Below are positions 9,155 through 16,253 of a stretch of 64,000 nt of DNA, in pieces. A program made the position numbers and the translations under genes. Position 1 is the stretch's first letter. Every line of letters starts with the position of its first letter. Under the pieces are notes generated by a model that did not search any database, had not been told where the DNA came from, and saw nothing but the letters and a program-made list of their open reading frames with translations. This DNA is from Rossellomorea marisflavi (GTDB lineage: Bacteria > Bacillota > Bacilli > Bacillales > Bacillaceae_B): contig NZ_CP047095.1 in assembly GCF_009806575.1 (NCBI RefSeq), positions 2,112,001 through 2,176,000 on the forward strand, read 5' to 3'.

Positions 9155-10348
9155 TTAGTATCGTACAGCTTTGTTTGAGTTGATTTTACCATACTTGAAG
9201 TTTGTTCCAGTGCCAGAGATCTTATCAGCGGTTTGTTCAATGGCCTGGCGGATCTGTACGTTATTCTTTCCTTGGCTAGCCAACAAAGCAGCCAAGCCGG
9301 CTACGTGAGGAGAGGCCATGGACGTACCTGACATATAGGAATAGCCATTATTCGGAACGGTTGATGCTATGTTCACACCTGGTGCAGTGACATCCACCCA
9401 AGTCCCGTAGTTGGAGAATGAGGCTTTTCGGTCACTGGAGTCAATGGCGCCTACTGCAATGGCATTAGGGTAAGAAGCTGGCTGGAATGTACGGGATACA
9501 TTGTCGTTACCGGCAGCGGCAACGACTACAGCTCCTTTGTTCCAAGCATAATCGACGGCACTTTTAAGAGTTGTGGAGTTGCATTCGCATCCAAGGGAGA
9601 GGTTGAGTACCTTTGCTCCTTGATCAGCAGCATAGCGGATTCCTGAGGCAATGCTGTCGAGTGAACCACTTCCATTGGCATCAAGTACGCGCACTGCAAG
9701 GATCTTCGTATCAGGAGCCATTCCGGCTACGCCAATTCCATTGTTCGTATCGGCAGCAACAGTACCGGCTACGTGAGTTCCATGACCGTTTAGATCCATT
9801 GGGTTATTGTCTCTATCGATGAAGTCATATCCTTTGATCACCTTCCTGGCAAGATCAGGGTGATTATAATCTACCCCAGAATCAAGCACAGCCACCGTTT
9901 GAGTGCTGCTTCCACGGGTTACATCCCAGGCAGCTGGGGTTGAAGTGTTTTGTGGTCCATACTGGTACGTAGAATAGTAAGGATCATTCGGTGTCCATGT
10001 CGCTTGGAATGTATAGTTTGGTTCAGCGTATTCTACATTTGGGTTGTTTTCCAGGGCCTTTACAGCCTGATCGACGTCCACTACTTCCAATACCTGAAAT
10101 GGATCTTTCGCAGATGCTTTCTGTTCATTTGCTTTTGCTTTATTCAAAGCAGATCCTTGTGCCTTTTCGGAAACACCATCCTTGAATTTCACAATGACTT
10201 CACCGGATTCGAAAGCATCTTTGTCCACTGTTTTATTGACAGGTTGGAACGGTTTCGGTGCTTCCTTGGCAAGTGAACTACCTCCGAAGGCAGGGAATAA
10301 AGCAAGGGAAGTTGCTAAGGATAAAGCGGCTATTTTTTTGAACTTCAT
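9155..10348 (-). CDS. Thermitase-like secreted subtilase (S8 family protease)
   Basis: A 397-residue preproprotease. It has a signal peptide (1-27), an inhibitor I9-type propeptide (about 48-110, with GEVIVKFKDGVS) and a catalytic domain. The active site reads Asp156 (LDSGVD), His189 (NGHGTHVAGT), Asn281 (AAAGND) and Ser343 (SGTSMASPH). TPNDPYY and QYGPQ before the domain and AIEQTADKISGTGT at the end match thermitase (Thermoactinomyces) and related Bacillus enzymes more closely than subtilisin BPN'. A C-E-C pair at 254-256 could form an unusual vicinal disulfide. The ATG follows GGAGG. It is probably extracellular and scavenging. Confidence 0.93.
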   Translation of the reverse strand: MKFKKIAALSLATSLALFPAFGGSSLAKEAPKPFQPVNKTVDKDAFESGEVIVKFKDGVSEKAQGSALNKAKANEQKASAKDPFQVLEVVDVDQAVKALENNPNVEYAEPNYTFQATWTPNDPYYSTYQYGPQNTSTPAAWDVTRGSSTQTVAVLDSGVDYNHPDLARKVIKGYDFIDRDNNPMDLNGHGTHVAGTVAADTNNGIGVAGMAPDTKILAVRVLDANGSGSLDSIASGIRYAADQGAKVLNLSLGCECNSTTLKSAVDYAWNKGAVVVAAAGNDNVSRTFQPASYPNAIAVGAIDSSDRKASFSNYGTWVDVTAPGVNIASTVPNNGYSYMSGTSMASPHVAGLAALLASQGKNNVQIRQAIEQTADKISGTGTNFKYGKINSNKAVRY

Positions 10349-10768
10349 AAAAGCATTCCTCCATTTTCTATTTTTTTATGACGACAAATTAGCAGGTCGA
10401 TCCTCCCTTCAGAAATCGAGATGAACAAAGGCCGTTGTGTTAAATGATAGATATGTAGGTGACCCTTATTACCTAGGATTCTAGCAGGTTGCGACAAATT
10501 ACTGAATAGTATAAATTTTATATTGAAAACTGAATAACCTCTCATTTATTGAAAGATTCAACAAAATGACCGCTTGGTATGAAATGTTTCATGATTGGGG
10601 GCCGTGACAAGACTAATATGATAGGTGAATGGTCACTTATTTTCTCAAATAGAAGGTTGAACATAATAGAAGTCGATTGTTATTATAATATTATTATGTA
10701 AACCACATAAAATTTATTATAGAAATTATACTGCCTGTATCAGTATACTGAAAGCAGGAGGTGATCGT
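10349..10768. other. Intergenic region upstream of the protease and the small HTH operon
   Basis: 420 bases, AT-rich, with no convincing gene. It must carry divergent promoters. CGACAAATTA occurs twice (10382-10391 and 10492-10501), each next to AGCAGGT (10391-10397 and 10484-10490), a repeated but rearranged motif of unknown meaning. CAGTATACTG (about 10740) is a 10-base palindrome shortly upstream of the next ribosome site. Confidence 0.5.
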
Positions 10769-10909
10769 ATGGAAATCCGTTTTCCAAAATCCGCAGCATC
10801 TCATGCAAAGCCTGTATGATTCGGCGATCCTTTGCATGGGGTGGTAGATGAAATCGCCATTCATATGTCGGCTTTGTACCTTATTGATCCAACAACGATA
10901 AGGAGCTGA
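10769..10909 (+). pseudogene. Small ORF of 46 codons interrupted by an in-frame UGA
   Basis: A near-perfect ribosome site (AGGAGGTGAT) precedes ATG 10769. The frame codes 16 residues (MEIRFPKSAASHAKPV), meets TGA at 10817-10819, then stays open for 29 more codons (starting FGDPLHGVVDEIAIH) to TGA 10907-10909. That second stop overlaps the ribosome-site region of the next gene, as in an operon. It could be a 16-residue leader peptide, a gene broken by one nonsense mutation (TGG to TGA), or a UGA-readthrough protein. I do not recognise the family. Confidence 0.4.
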
Positions 10910-10914
10910 CACGG

Positions 10915-11172
10915 ATGAAAACAGTCAAACAAATTCCGGATTATCTAATGAGAGAATTACAGAACTATGTTCAGGGACAAAGCATTTATATCCCTAAACG
11001 AAAAGAAGAATATGATGCCTGGGGCTCTAAATCAGGTGGAAGGGAAGCGCTCCAACGGAGAAATCACTCAATAGTAGAAGCATTTACAGCCGGAGAATCA
11101 ATTGCTTCCATTTCAGATAGGTATTACTTATCCATCGAGACGATAAAGAAAATCGTTTATGGAAAACGCTGA
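10915..11172 (+). CDS. CD3324/Mor-like helix-turn-helix protein
   Basis: 85 residues. It resembles the CD3324-type small DNA-binding proteins related to the Mu Mor activator C-terminus: a conserved YIPKRKEEYDAWG segment, an R-x(2)-L-x(2)-RN motif (REALQRRN) and a C-terminal helix-turn-helix (AGESIASISDRYYLSIETIKKIVYGKR). It is probably a transcription factor with unknown targets. GGAG lies ten bases before the ATG. It directly follows the UGA-interrupted small ORF and may be translated with it. Confidence 0.75.
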   Translation: MKTVKQIPDYLMRELQNYVQGQSIYIPKRKEEYDAWGSKSGGREALQRRNHSIVEAFTAGESIASISDRYYLSIETIKKIVYGKR

Positions 11173-11223
11173 GGCGGTCCATGGAAGATAGATCAGGAAA
11201 ATCAATCATTCAAAAGAAAACAG

Positions 11224-11260
11224 CTTGCTTTGACCAATCATGTCAAAGCGAGTTTTTTTT
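11224..11260 (+). terminator. Terminator after the CD3324-like gene
   Basis: CTTGCTTTGAC/GTCAAAGCGAG stem with one G-U pair and a 7-base loop, followed by eight T. Confidence 0.88.
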
Positions 11261-11437
11261 ACAAATGAGAATAGTCATATGAAAAACAACCCTTTTTCCT
11301 AACCGGGGAAGTTAGATCATCTCCTTTCTTTCTTATCGTTCATGAAAGGTGGAGTTCTTTCTAACGTTGTTCTCTACCTATGAACAAATGAATGAATGCG
11401 TTATAGTAGAACTGAAATGAGGTAAGGAGAGATCGTA

Positions 11438-12076
11438 ATGGAGCGCTTTATACGAAATGATCAATATAATGAAATATCGAATCAAGCCCAAATCTTGCTG
11501 AATGGATATTCAACTGTGAATGATCTGAACGTACTGCATGCACTGAGGGGATTAGTGAAAGATAAAGTGAACGGGTTGTTTACCGATCTGACAGTTTCTC
11601 AGGAGGAGATGCTTTCCAAAGTCGAGGAGGTGAAGGATTCTGAACAGGCAGAGGACTTCCTTTTAGGACTTGAACCATATATTCTTCCGTTTCCACCGAT
11701 GACCGAGGCGAAACTGAAGAAGTTGTTTCCAAAAGTGAAGAAGCTGAAGATGCCGGATCTTTCAGAGTTGAACGAAACGAATCTCACTTATCTCGGCTGG
11801 AATGATTACGGTCAGGAACGCAAATACTTGGTGGTCGAACGAGACGGGAAGTTGACAGGTTTAAAAGGCAGATTCACTCCTTCTAATAAAAAGGGGATCT
11901 GTGCCATCTGTCATTCATTCAGTGAAATCGGAATGTTCATGTCAGAATCAAAAAAATCCCAGCAAGGAACCTATGTGAATAGGGGTAATTATATTTGTCA
12001 GGATAGCGTGGTGTGCAATACCCAAGTGAAAAGTCTTGAAAGGCTACACGATTTTCAAGAAAGAATGAAGTCGTAA
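11438..12076 (+). CDS. FusB/FusC-family EF-G-binding protein
   Basis: A two-domain protein of 212 residues: an N-terminal helical bundle (1-120) and a C-terminal zinc-binding domain with four cysteines (CAIC near 153 and the pair in ICQDSVVCN near 188). The motif YLGWNDYGQERKY and LTGLKGRFTPSNKKGICAIC fit the FusB family, which binds elongation factor G and frees it from fusidic-acid-stalled ribosomes. Chromosomal homologues in environmental Bacillaceae are common and need not confer resistance. An AAGGAGAG site lies before the ATG. It appears monocistronic, immediately before rlmN. Confidence 0.85.
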   Translation: MERFIRNDQYNEISNQAQILLNGYSTVNDLNVLHALRGLVKDKVNGLFTDLTVSQEEMLSKVEEVKDSEQAEDFLLGLEPYILPFPPMTEAKLKKLFPKVKKLKMPDLSELNETNLTYLGWNDYGQERKYLVVERDGKLTGLKGRFTPSNKKGICAICHSFSEIGMFMSESKKSQQGTYVNRGNYICQDSVVCNTQVKSLERLHDFQERMKS

Positions 12077-12173
12077 TCCAAAGGAACAGTGTATAAATCC
12101 CTTGAAACATTACGATACTTTCAGTAGTATAGATAAGTAGAAAATCGTATTGTTTCGAAATGAGGGTATAAAA

Positions 12174-13238
12174 ATGGAGAAAACATCCATATACGGATTA
12201 ACGATAGATCAGCTCACAGATTGGCTAGTTGAGCACGGCCAGAAGAAATTCCGTGCTGCTCAAGTCTGGGACTGGTTATATAAGAAGAGAGTAACGGACT
12301 TCTCTCAAATGAAAAACCTGAATAGTGCCTGTGTAGAACTGTTGGACAACCATTTCCACATCCAAACTCTTCAACAGGAAATTAAGCAGGAGTCCAAGGA
12401 CGGAACGATCAAATTCCTTTTCAAACTTCAGGATGGAAACCTGATTGAGACCGTTCTTATGCGTTTTAATTACGGACTTAGCGTCTGTGTGACCACTCAG
12501 GTGGGTTGTAACATCGGTTGTACGTTCTGTGCAAGTGGATTGTTGAAGAAAAATCGCGATCTCTCAAGCGGTGAAATTGTGGAACAGATCATGAATGTAC
12601 AGCATCATCTTGACGCGGCCGGCAAGGACGAGAGGGTCAGTCACATCGTGGTTATGGGAATAGGCGAGCCATTTGATAACTATGATAATATGATGGACTT
12701 CTTCCGTGTCGTGAATGACCAGAAGGGCCTATCCATCGGTGCACGCCATATTACCGTATCAACAAGTGGTTTAGCCGATAAGATTTACAAGTTCGCCGAC
12801 GAAAATATCCAGATCAACCTGGCTGTTTCCCTTCATGCGCCGAACAACGAGCTACGGACCAGGATCATGAAGATCAACCGTGCTTATCCACTTGAGAAAT
12901 TGATGCCGGCGATTGATTATTACCTGGAGAAAACGAACAGGAGGATTACGTTTGAGTACATCCTCTTGAGTGATGTGAATGATCATGTGGAAGAAGCGAA
13001 GCAACTTGCCAAGCTTCTGAAGGACAAGCGACATCTATCGTACGTCAATCTGATTCCATATAACCCCGTTGATGAGCATAATCAATATCAAAGGAGTACG
13101 AAGGATGCCATCGTGAAGTTCTACGGAACTCTCCTGGATAATGGGATCAACTGCGGTGTGCGTGTGGAACAAGGTTCAGATATCGATGCTGCCTGCGGTC
13201 AACTTCGCAGTAAACAAATTAAGAAAGCCATGGCATAA
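12174..13238 (+). CDS. rlmN: 23S rRNA (adenine-2503-C2)-methyltransferase RlmN
   Basis: A radical-SAM dual-specificity methyltransferase for A2503 of 23S rRNA and A37 of some tRNAs. The 354 residues match the family. The iron-sulfur motif C-x3-C-x2-C is CNIGCTFC at about 112-119. GIGEP follows ([14 protein letters not shown]). The C-terminal [16 protein letters not shown] contains the catalytic Cys of the methyl-Cys pair. The frame is open to TTG 12150, but GAGGGT before ATG 12174 gives the family-typical start [10 protein letters not shown]. It ends at a long hairpin. Confidence 0.96.
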   Translation: MEKTSIYGLTIDQLTDWLVEHGQKKFRAAQVWDWLYKKRVTDFSQMKNLNSACVELLDNHFHIQTLQQEIKQESKDGTIKFLFKLQDGNLIETVLMRFNYGLSVCVTTQVGCNIGCTFCASGLLKKNRDLSSGEIVEQIMNVQHHLDAAGKDERVSHIVVMGIGEPFDNYDNMMDFFRVVNDQKGLSIGARHITVSTSGLADKIYKFADENIQINLAVSLHAPNNELRTRIMKINRAYPLEKLMPAIDYYLEKTNRRITFEYILLSDVNDHVEEAKQLAKLLKDKRHLSYVNLIPYNPVDEHNQYQRSTKDAIVKFYGTLLDNGINCGVRVEQGSDIDAACGQLRSKQIKKAMA

Positions 13239-13270
13239 TAGAAGGCCTGCCGTGACAAACACAATACATG

Positions 13271-13312
13271 ACCGGACGATCAATCGATGCACATCGAGAT
13301 CGTCCGGTTTTT
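13271..13312 (+). terminator. Terminator of rlmN
   Basis: ACCGGACGATC/GATCGTCCGGT with an additional inner CGATG/CATCG helix, then TTTTTATTTTTT. Confidence 0.9.
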
Positions 13313-13378
13313 ATTTTTTGTCATGTGATTTTACTAGAGACTGTTGTTGCACAAACCTCATCATTAAACGAGAAGACA

Positions 13379-13449
13379 ATTGATATATCAATGATTGATT
13401 AATTGGATGAAACTTATTAGTTGACGCATCAAATGTATCGTAGTATGAT
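13379..13449 (+). promoter_or_regulatory. Distal promoter with two MarR-type operators
   Basis: TTGACG (13421-13426), a 17-base spacer and TATGAT (13444-13449) form a sigma-A promoter. TTGATATATCAA (13380-13391, inside the perfect palindrome ATTGATATATCAAT) lies upstream, and TTGACGCATCAA (13421-13432) coincides with the -35 element. Both have the form TTGA-N4-TCAA. Confidence 0.7.
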
Positions 13450-13529
13450 CTTGCTTGTAACCTTTTAAAACAAGATTTTAAAGAGATTACACGTTATGAT
13501 TGACGGGTCATGTAATATGGGCTGCATCC

Positions 13530-13572
13530 TTGACAGTCAGGTCGCTTTATAGTATATTAATTGATGTATCAA
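13530..13572 (+). promoter_or_regulatory. Proximal promoter with MarR-type operator
   Basis: TTGACA (13530-13535), a 17-base spacer and TATATT (13553-13558) form a near-consensus sigma-A promoter. A third TTGA-N4-TCAA box, TTGATGTATCAA (13561-13572), lies across the expected transcription start, where a bound repressor would block initiation. Confidence 0.75.
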
Positions 13573-13608
13573 CTATTGAGTGATCAATTGTTAAAGGAGG
13601 GGGATGCT

Positions 13609-14043
13609 TTGCCGAATCACTGTTCAGAAGAAGGTAAGATCATCTATCAGCTGAATGACATCTATAAATTAATGAGTCCCAAGTTCGAACGCTGTACCGG
13701 TATCAGTCAATCACGTCTCGAGCTTCTCCATAAATTATTTGATGTTGACGAAATCAGTCAGACCCAATTACAAAAAGAGGTTTGTATAGATGGCGCAGCC
13801 GTTACAAGACATTTGAAACAGCTCGAAGCACAAGGCATGGTATCTCGCAGGAAGAATCCTGCAGATAATCGTTTTACATTCGTCCGCCTGACGAAAGAGG
13901 GAAGAGAAAAAATCGATTCCTTTAAACGTGAGAAAGAACAATTCATCAGTAGGGTCCTTGACGGTTTTTCAGAGGCTGAGATGAAGGAGCTTTCCTCCAA
14001 TCTTTCTAGGATCCAGGACAACGTCAATAAAATCAACTATTAA
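13609..14043 (+). CDS. MarR-family repressor of the nitroreductase cluster
   Basis: A 144-residue winged-helix regulator. The DNA-binding core is ISQTQLQKEVCIDGAAVTRHLK (in two parts) with the wing at RRKNPADNRFTFVRLTKEG. Two cysteines early in the protein and one beside the recognition helix (EVCIDG) could sense electrophiles or oxidants, as in MhqR/YodB-type systems (inference). TTG 13609 is chosen: AAAGGAGG ends eight bases before it, while the upstream ATG would place the third operator inside the gene. It lies 18 bases before the nitroreductase and likely represses the whole cluster, itself included. Confidence 0.85.
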   Translation: MPNHCSEEGKIIYQLNDIYKLMSPKFERCTGISQSRLELLHKLFDVDEISQTQLQKEVCIDGAAVTRHLKQLEAQGMVSRRKNPADNRFTFVRLTKEGREKIDSFKREKEQFISRVLDGFSEAEMKELSSNLSRIQDNVNKINY

Positions 14044-14061
14044 GAAAAGGGGAATACCATC

Positions 14062-14697
14062 ATGAATTCCGTTCGCAACAACGACTTCCAAGACCTCATT
14101 ACCGGACGCCGTTCCATCCGGAACTACGATCCGAGTGTGAAAATCAGCAAAGAAGAAATGAAGGAGATCTTGACTGAAGCAACACTTGCTCCGTCTTCTG
14201 TGAACCTTCAACCATGGCGCTTCCTTGTCATCGATAGTGAAGAAGGAAAAGCCACTCTTGCACCACTTGCAAAATTCAACCAAACACAGGTTAATACATC
14301 TTCAGCTGTCATTGCCGTATTCGTGGATATGAACAGCCTTGACTACACAGACCGTATCTATAACGATGCTGTGGAAAAAGGCCTTATGCCTGCAGACGTG
14401 AGAGACAGACAGATTCCTGCAATCAAAGGGATGCTAAGCCAGGTTCCTACACAGGAAATGCGTGAAATGAATCTGATCGATGCAGGTCTTGTATCCATGC
14501 AACTGATGCTTGCAGCACGTCACCACGGATATGATACAAATCCAATCGGTGGGTATGAAAAAGATCAAATTGCCGAAGTCTATGGAATGGATAAAGAACG
14601 CTACTATCCAGTTATGTTGATTTCAATCGGTAAAGCTGCAGACGCTGGTTACCAGTCTGTCCGCCTTCCAATCGATGAAATCACAGAATGGAAATAA
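14062..14697 (+). CDS. Nitroreductase-family NAD(P)H oxidoreductase
   Basis: A 211-residue flavoprotein of the nitroreductase fold. The FMN-binding N-terminal motif RRSIRNYDP is at about 17-25. LAPSSVNLQPWRF and NPIGGY match the YodC/MhqN/YdfN group, which reduces quinones and nitroaromatics under electrophile stress in B. subtilis. AAGGGG precedes the ATG. It sits between a MarR repressor and a quinol-monooxygenase-like protein, so detoxification of quinone-like compounds is the likely role (inference from context). Confidence 0.88.
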   Translation: MNSVRNNDFQDLITGRRSIRNYDPSVKISKEEMKEILTEATLAPSSVNLQPWRFLVIDSEEGKATLAPLAKFNQTQVNTSSAVIAVFVDMNSLDYTDRIYNDAVEKGLMPADVRDRQIPAIKGMLSQVPTQEMREMNLIDAGLVSMQLMLAARHHGYDTNPIGGYEKDQIAEVYGMDKERYYPVMLISIGKAADAGYQSVRLPIDEITEWK

Positions 14698-14752
14698 TCC
14701 AATCCGACCATCACTGAATGTATTAAACCAACAAAGAAGAGGAGAATGATCC

Positions 14753-15052
14753 ATGATTATTACACACGCTGAACTACAAGTGAACCCTGCAAAAGAAGAA
14801 GAATTCCTGGCTGAGATCCGTACGCTGATCGCTGCTTCTAAACAAGAAGAAGGAAACGTGGACTACTCGCTTAAACGCGATGTTGAAAACCCGAATCATT
14901 TCACTATGATTGAAATGTGGAAGGATATGGACGCAGTCCAAAGCCATAACAATAGCGAGCACTTCAAGGCATTTGGTGCTAAAGCCCAGGCATTCCTTGC
15001 CGGCCCTCTTGCAGTGCGCATGTTCGAAGGACAAGAATTGAAGCTTTCTTAA
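14753..15052 (+). CDS. ABM/YgiN-like quinol monooxygenase
   Basis: 99 residues, the normal length for the antibiotic-biosynthesis-monooxygenase ferredoxin-like fold. Family features are the N-terminal strand IITHAELQVNP, EGNVDYSLKRDVENPNHFTMIEMW and the late HF in SEHFKAFG. Members act as cofactor-free quinol oxygenases or heme-degrading enzymes; the nitroreductase neighbour favours quinone turnover. GAGGAG precedes the ATG. It closes the MarR-controlled cluster. Confidence 0.85.
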   Translation: MIITHAELQVNPAKEEEFLAEIRTLIAASKQEEGNVDYSLKRDVENPNHFTMIEMWKDMDAVQSHNNSEHFKAFGAKAQAFLAGPLAVRMFEGQELKLS

Positions 15053-15068
15053 TCAATGAACCGATAAG

Positions 15069-15097
15069 AAGCAGTTCCTCTTGGAGCTGCTTTTTTT
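15069..15097 (+). terminator. Terminator of the nitroreductase cluster
   Basis: AAGCAGTTCC/GGAGCTGCTT (one G-U pair) with TCTT loop, then a T run. Confidence 0.88.
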
Positions 15098-15121
15098 ATT
15101 GGGAAAATGGAGGATAAGGAT

Positions 15122-15505
15122 ATGGAAAATTTAATGAAATATTTTGATCTGTTCGATCAATCCAGAACAAGTGAAAAAGCGTTTGAGGAGTTGAGCAGCC
15201 TATTCACAGAGGACATGACGTTTGTATTGAATGGACATGAAAAACACGGCATCGATCAATGGAATCAATTCGTAAAGATGGTGTTCCAGGAAAATGTCGA
15301 CCTCAAGCATATGTTTGAAGGCTGGGTATATGATGAGAAAGAAGATCTTTATGTAACACCATGGGCAGTCTGCGGAAAACGCAAATCGGGGGAAGTCTAC
15401 ACCCAGACAGGGAAAGATTTTGCCAAACTAGATGCATCAGGAAAAATCACTTATCTGGCTAATGTGCCTGACAATACCGACATGTTTTCTGATTATAAGA
15501 AGTAA
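15122..15505 (+). CDS. NTF2/SnoaL-like small protein
   Basis: 127 residues in the cone-shaped alpha+beta NTF2-like pattern: N-terminal helix (MKYFDLFDQSR), LSSLFTEDMTFVLNG, then paired strands HMFEGWVYDEKEDLYVTPWAVCGKRKSGEVYTQTG described here in outline. The ligand or reaction is unknown. ATG 15107 would place GGAGG inside the coding region; ATG 15122, eight bases after GGAGG, is preferred. It lies between two terminators and is probably independent. Confidence 0.72.
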   Translation: MENLMKYFDLFDQSRTSEKAFEELSSLFTEDMTFVLNGHEKHGIDQWNQFVKMVFQENVDLKHMFEGWVYDEKEDLYVTPWAVCGKRKSGEVYTQTGKDFAKLDASGKITYLANVPDNTDMFSDYKK

Positions 15506-15519
15506 TGCGGTATTGATTG

Positions 15520-15548
15520 ACACCTTCTGAAATAAGAAGGTGTTTTTT
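15520..15548 (+). terminator. Terminator of the NTF2-like gene
   Basis: ACACCTTCT/AGAAGGTGT stem, six-base loop, then TTTTT. Confidence 0.88.
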
Positions 15549-15633
15549 AATGAATAAACAAAAATTTTTGTTGTGTCATGTACAATACTATTTCAAGTAG
15601 AAGTTGATGAGTATGAGCAGGCATTATGGTCAA

Positions 15634-15663
15634 GCAGCGGGCATCGCTGTTTTTTTTTTTTTT
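15634..15663 (+). terminator. Second hairpin with a 14-T tract (possible sRNA end)
   Basis: AGCAGCG/CGCTGTT forms a 7-bp stem (one G-U) with a GGCAT loop, running into 14 consecutive T. It lies after the previous terminator and upstream of the coat-gene promoter, so it would terminate a short separate transcript. Confidence 0.5.
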
Positions 15664-15697
15664 CGAAAATCTTTTTACGAAATGGGTATTCATACAG

Positions 15698-15725
15698 ACA
15701 ATGGACGCTTGTCCTGCTTATACTA
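15698..15725 (+). promoter_or_regulatory. Putative sigma-K promoter of the CotD-like gene
   Basis: AC (15698-15699), a 17-base gap and CTTATACTA (15717-15725) match the sigma-K pattern AC-N16/17-CATANNNTA with one difference. Confidence 0.5.
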
Positions 15726-15760
15726 TCTTAGACCCAGAGAAAGAGAGGAGGATACAGATT

Positions 15761-16150
15761 ATGTATAAAGGAAATAAAGGAGTTCAAGGTGCCCAAAGCG
15801 GGCAACAGCCGATGAACTGCGGGTATCCGCAGGTTTCTCCAGCCCAAACCAAACCGACACAAATGATGCCGGCTCAGACCAGCCCAACAAAACAATTCAC
15901 CGAAAACGTTAATCAGGAAGTCCAAATCCCTATGGTTCATCCAAGCCACACCACTCAGGTGAATCACACTCATTATAAATATGTACACTCTTATCCACAC
16001 ACACAATCGGTGGTCAATTCCGTTTCGGAAGAACATGTATGCGCAGAGCCGCAACAACAGATGCCGATGCATCACTGCCCACCACCTTGCCCGCCTCGTC
16101 CGTGCCCACCACGTCCATGTTGCAGGCCAAGACCAGGATATTTCTGGTGA
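15761..16150 (+). CDS. CotD-like spore coat protein
   Basis: 129 residues. The segment VHPSHTTQVNHTHYKYVHSY followed by PHTQSVVNSV is the CotD signature, an inner-coat protein of Bacillus spores. The N-terminus is rich in Q, P, T and M; the tail is Cys/Pro-rich (PPCPPRPCPPRPCCRPRPGYFW) and suits cross-linking. The open frame begins at 15626, but that extension spans a poly-T tract and promoter. GAGGAGG before ATG 15761 gives MYKGNKG. A sigma-K promoter upstream agrees with mother-cell expression. Confidence 0.88.
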   Translation: MYKGNKGVQGAQSGQQPMNCGYPQVSPAQTKPTQMMPAQTSPTKQFTENVNQEVQIPMVHPSHTTQVNHTHYKYVHSYPHTQSVVNSVSEEHVCAEPQQQMPMHHCPPPCPPRPCPPRPCCRPRPGYFW

Positions 16151-16155
16151 TAAGG

Positions 16156-16185
16156 AATGGTGTCCTTTAAGGACACCATTTTTTT
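16156..16185 (+). terminator. Terminator of the CotD-like gene
   Basis: AATGGTGTCC/GGACACCATT stem around TTTAA, then a T run. Confidence 0.9.
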
Positions 16186-16253
16186 GTGGGTAGGTTCCGT
16201 TCCAAGCCGATAGTTGGTATCATGAGGAGTAGAATGTTGAAAGGAATCGAGAT

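Noticed and set aside
10345-10545. Minus-strand 66-codon frame overlapping the protease start
   Set aside because: It has no usable ribosome site and is explained by the protease 5' region.
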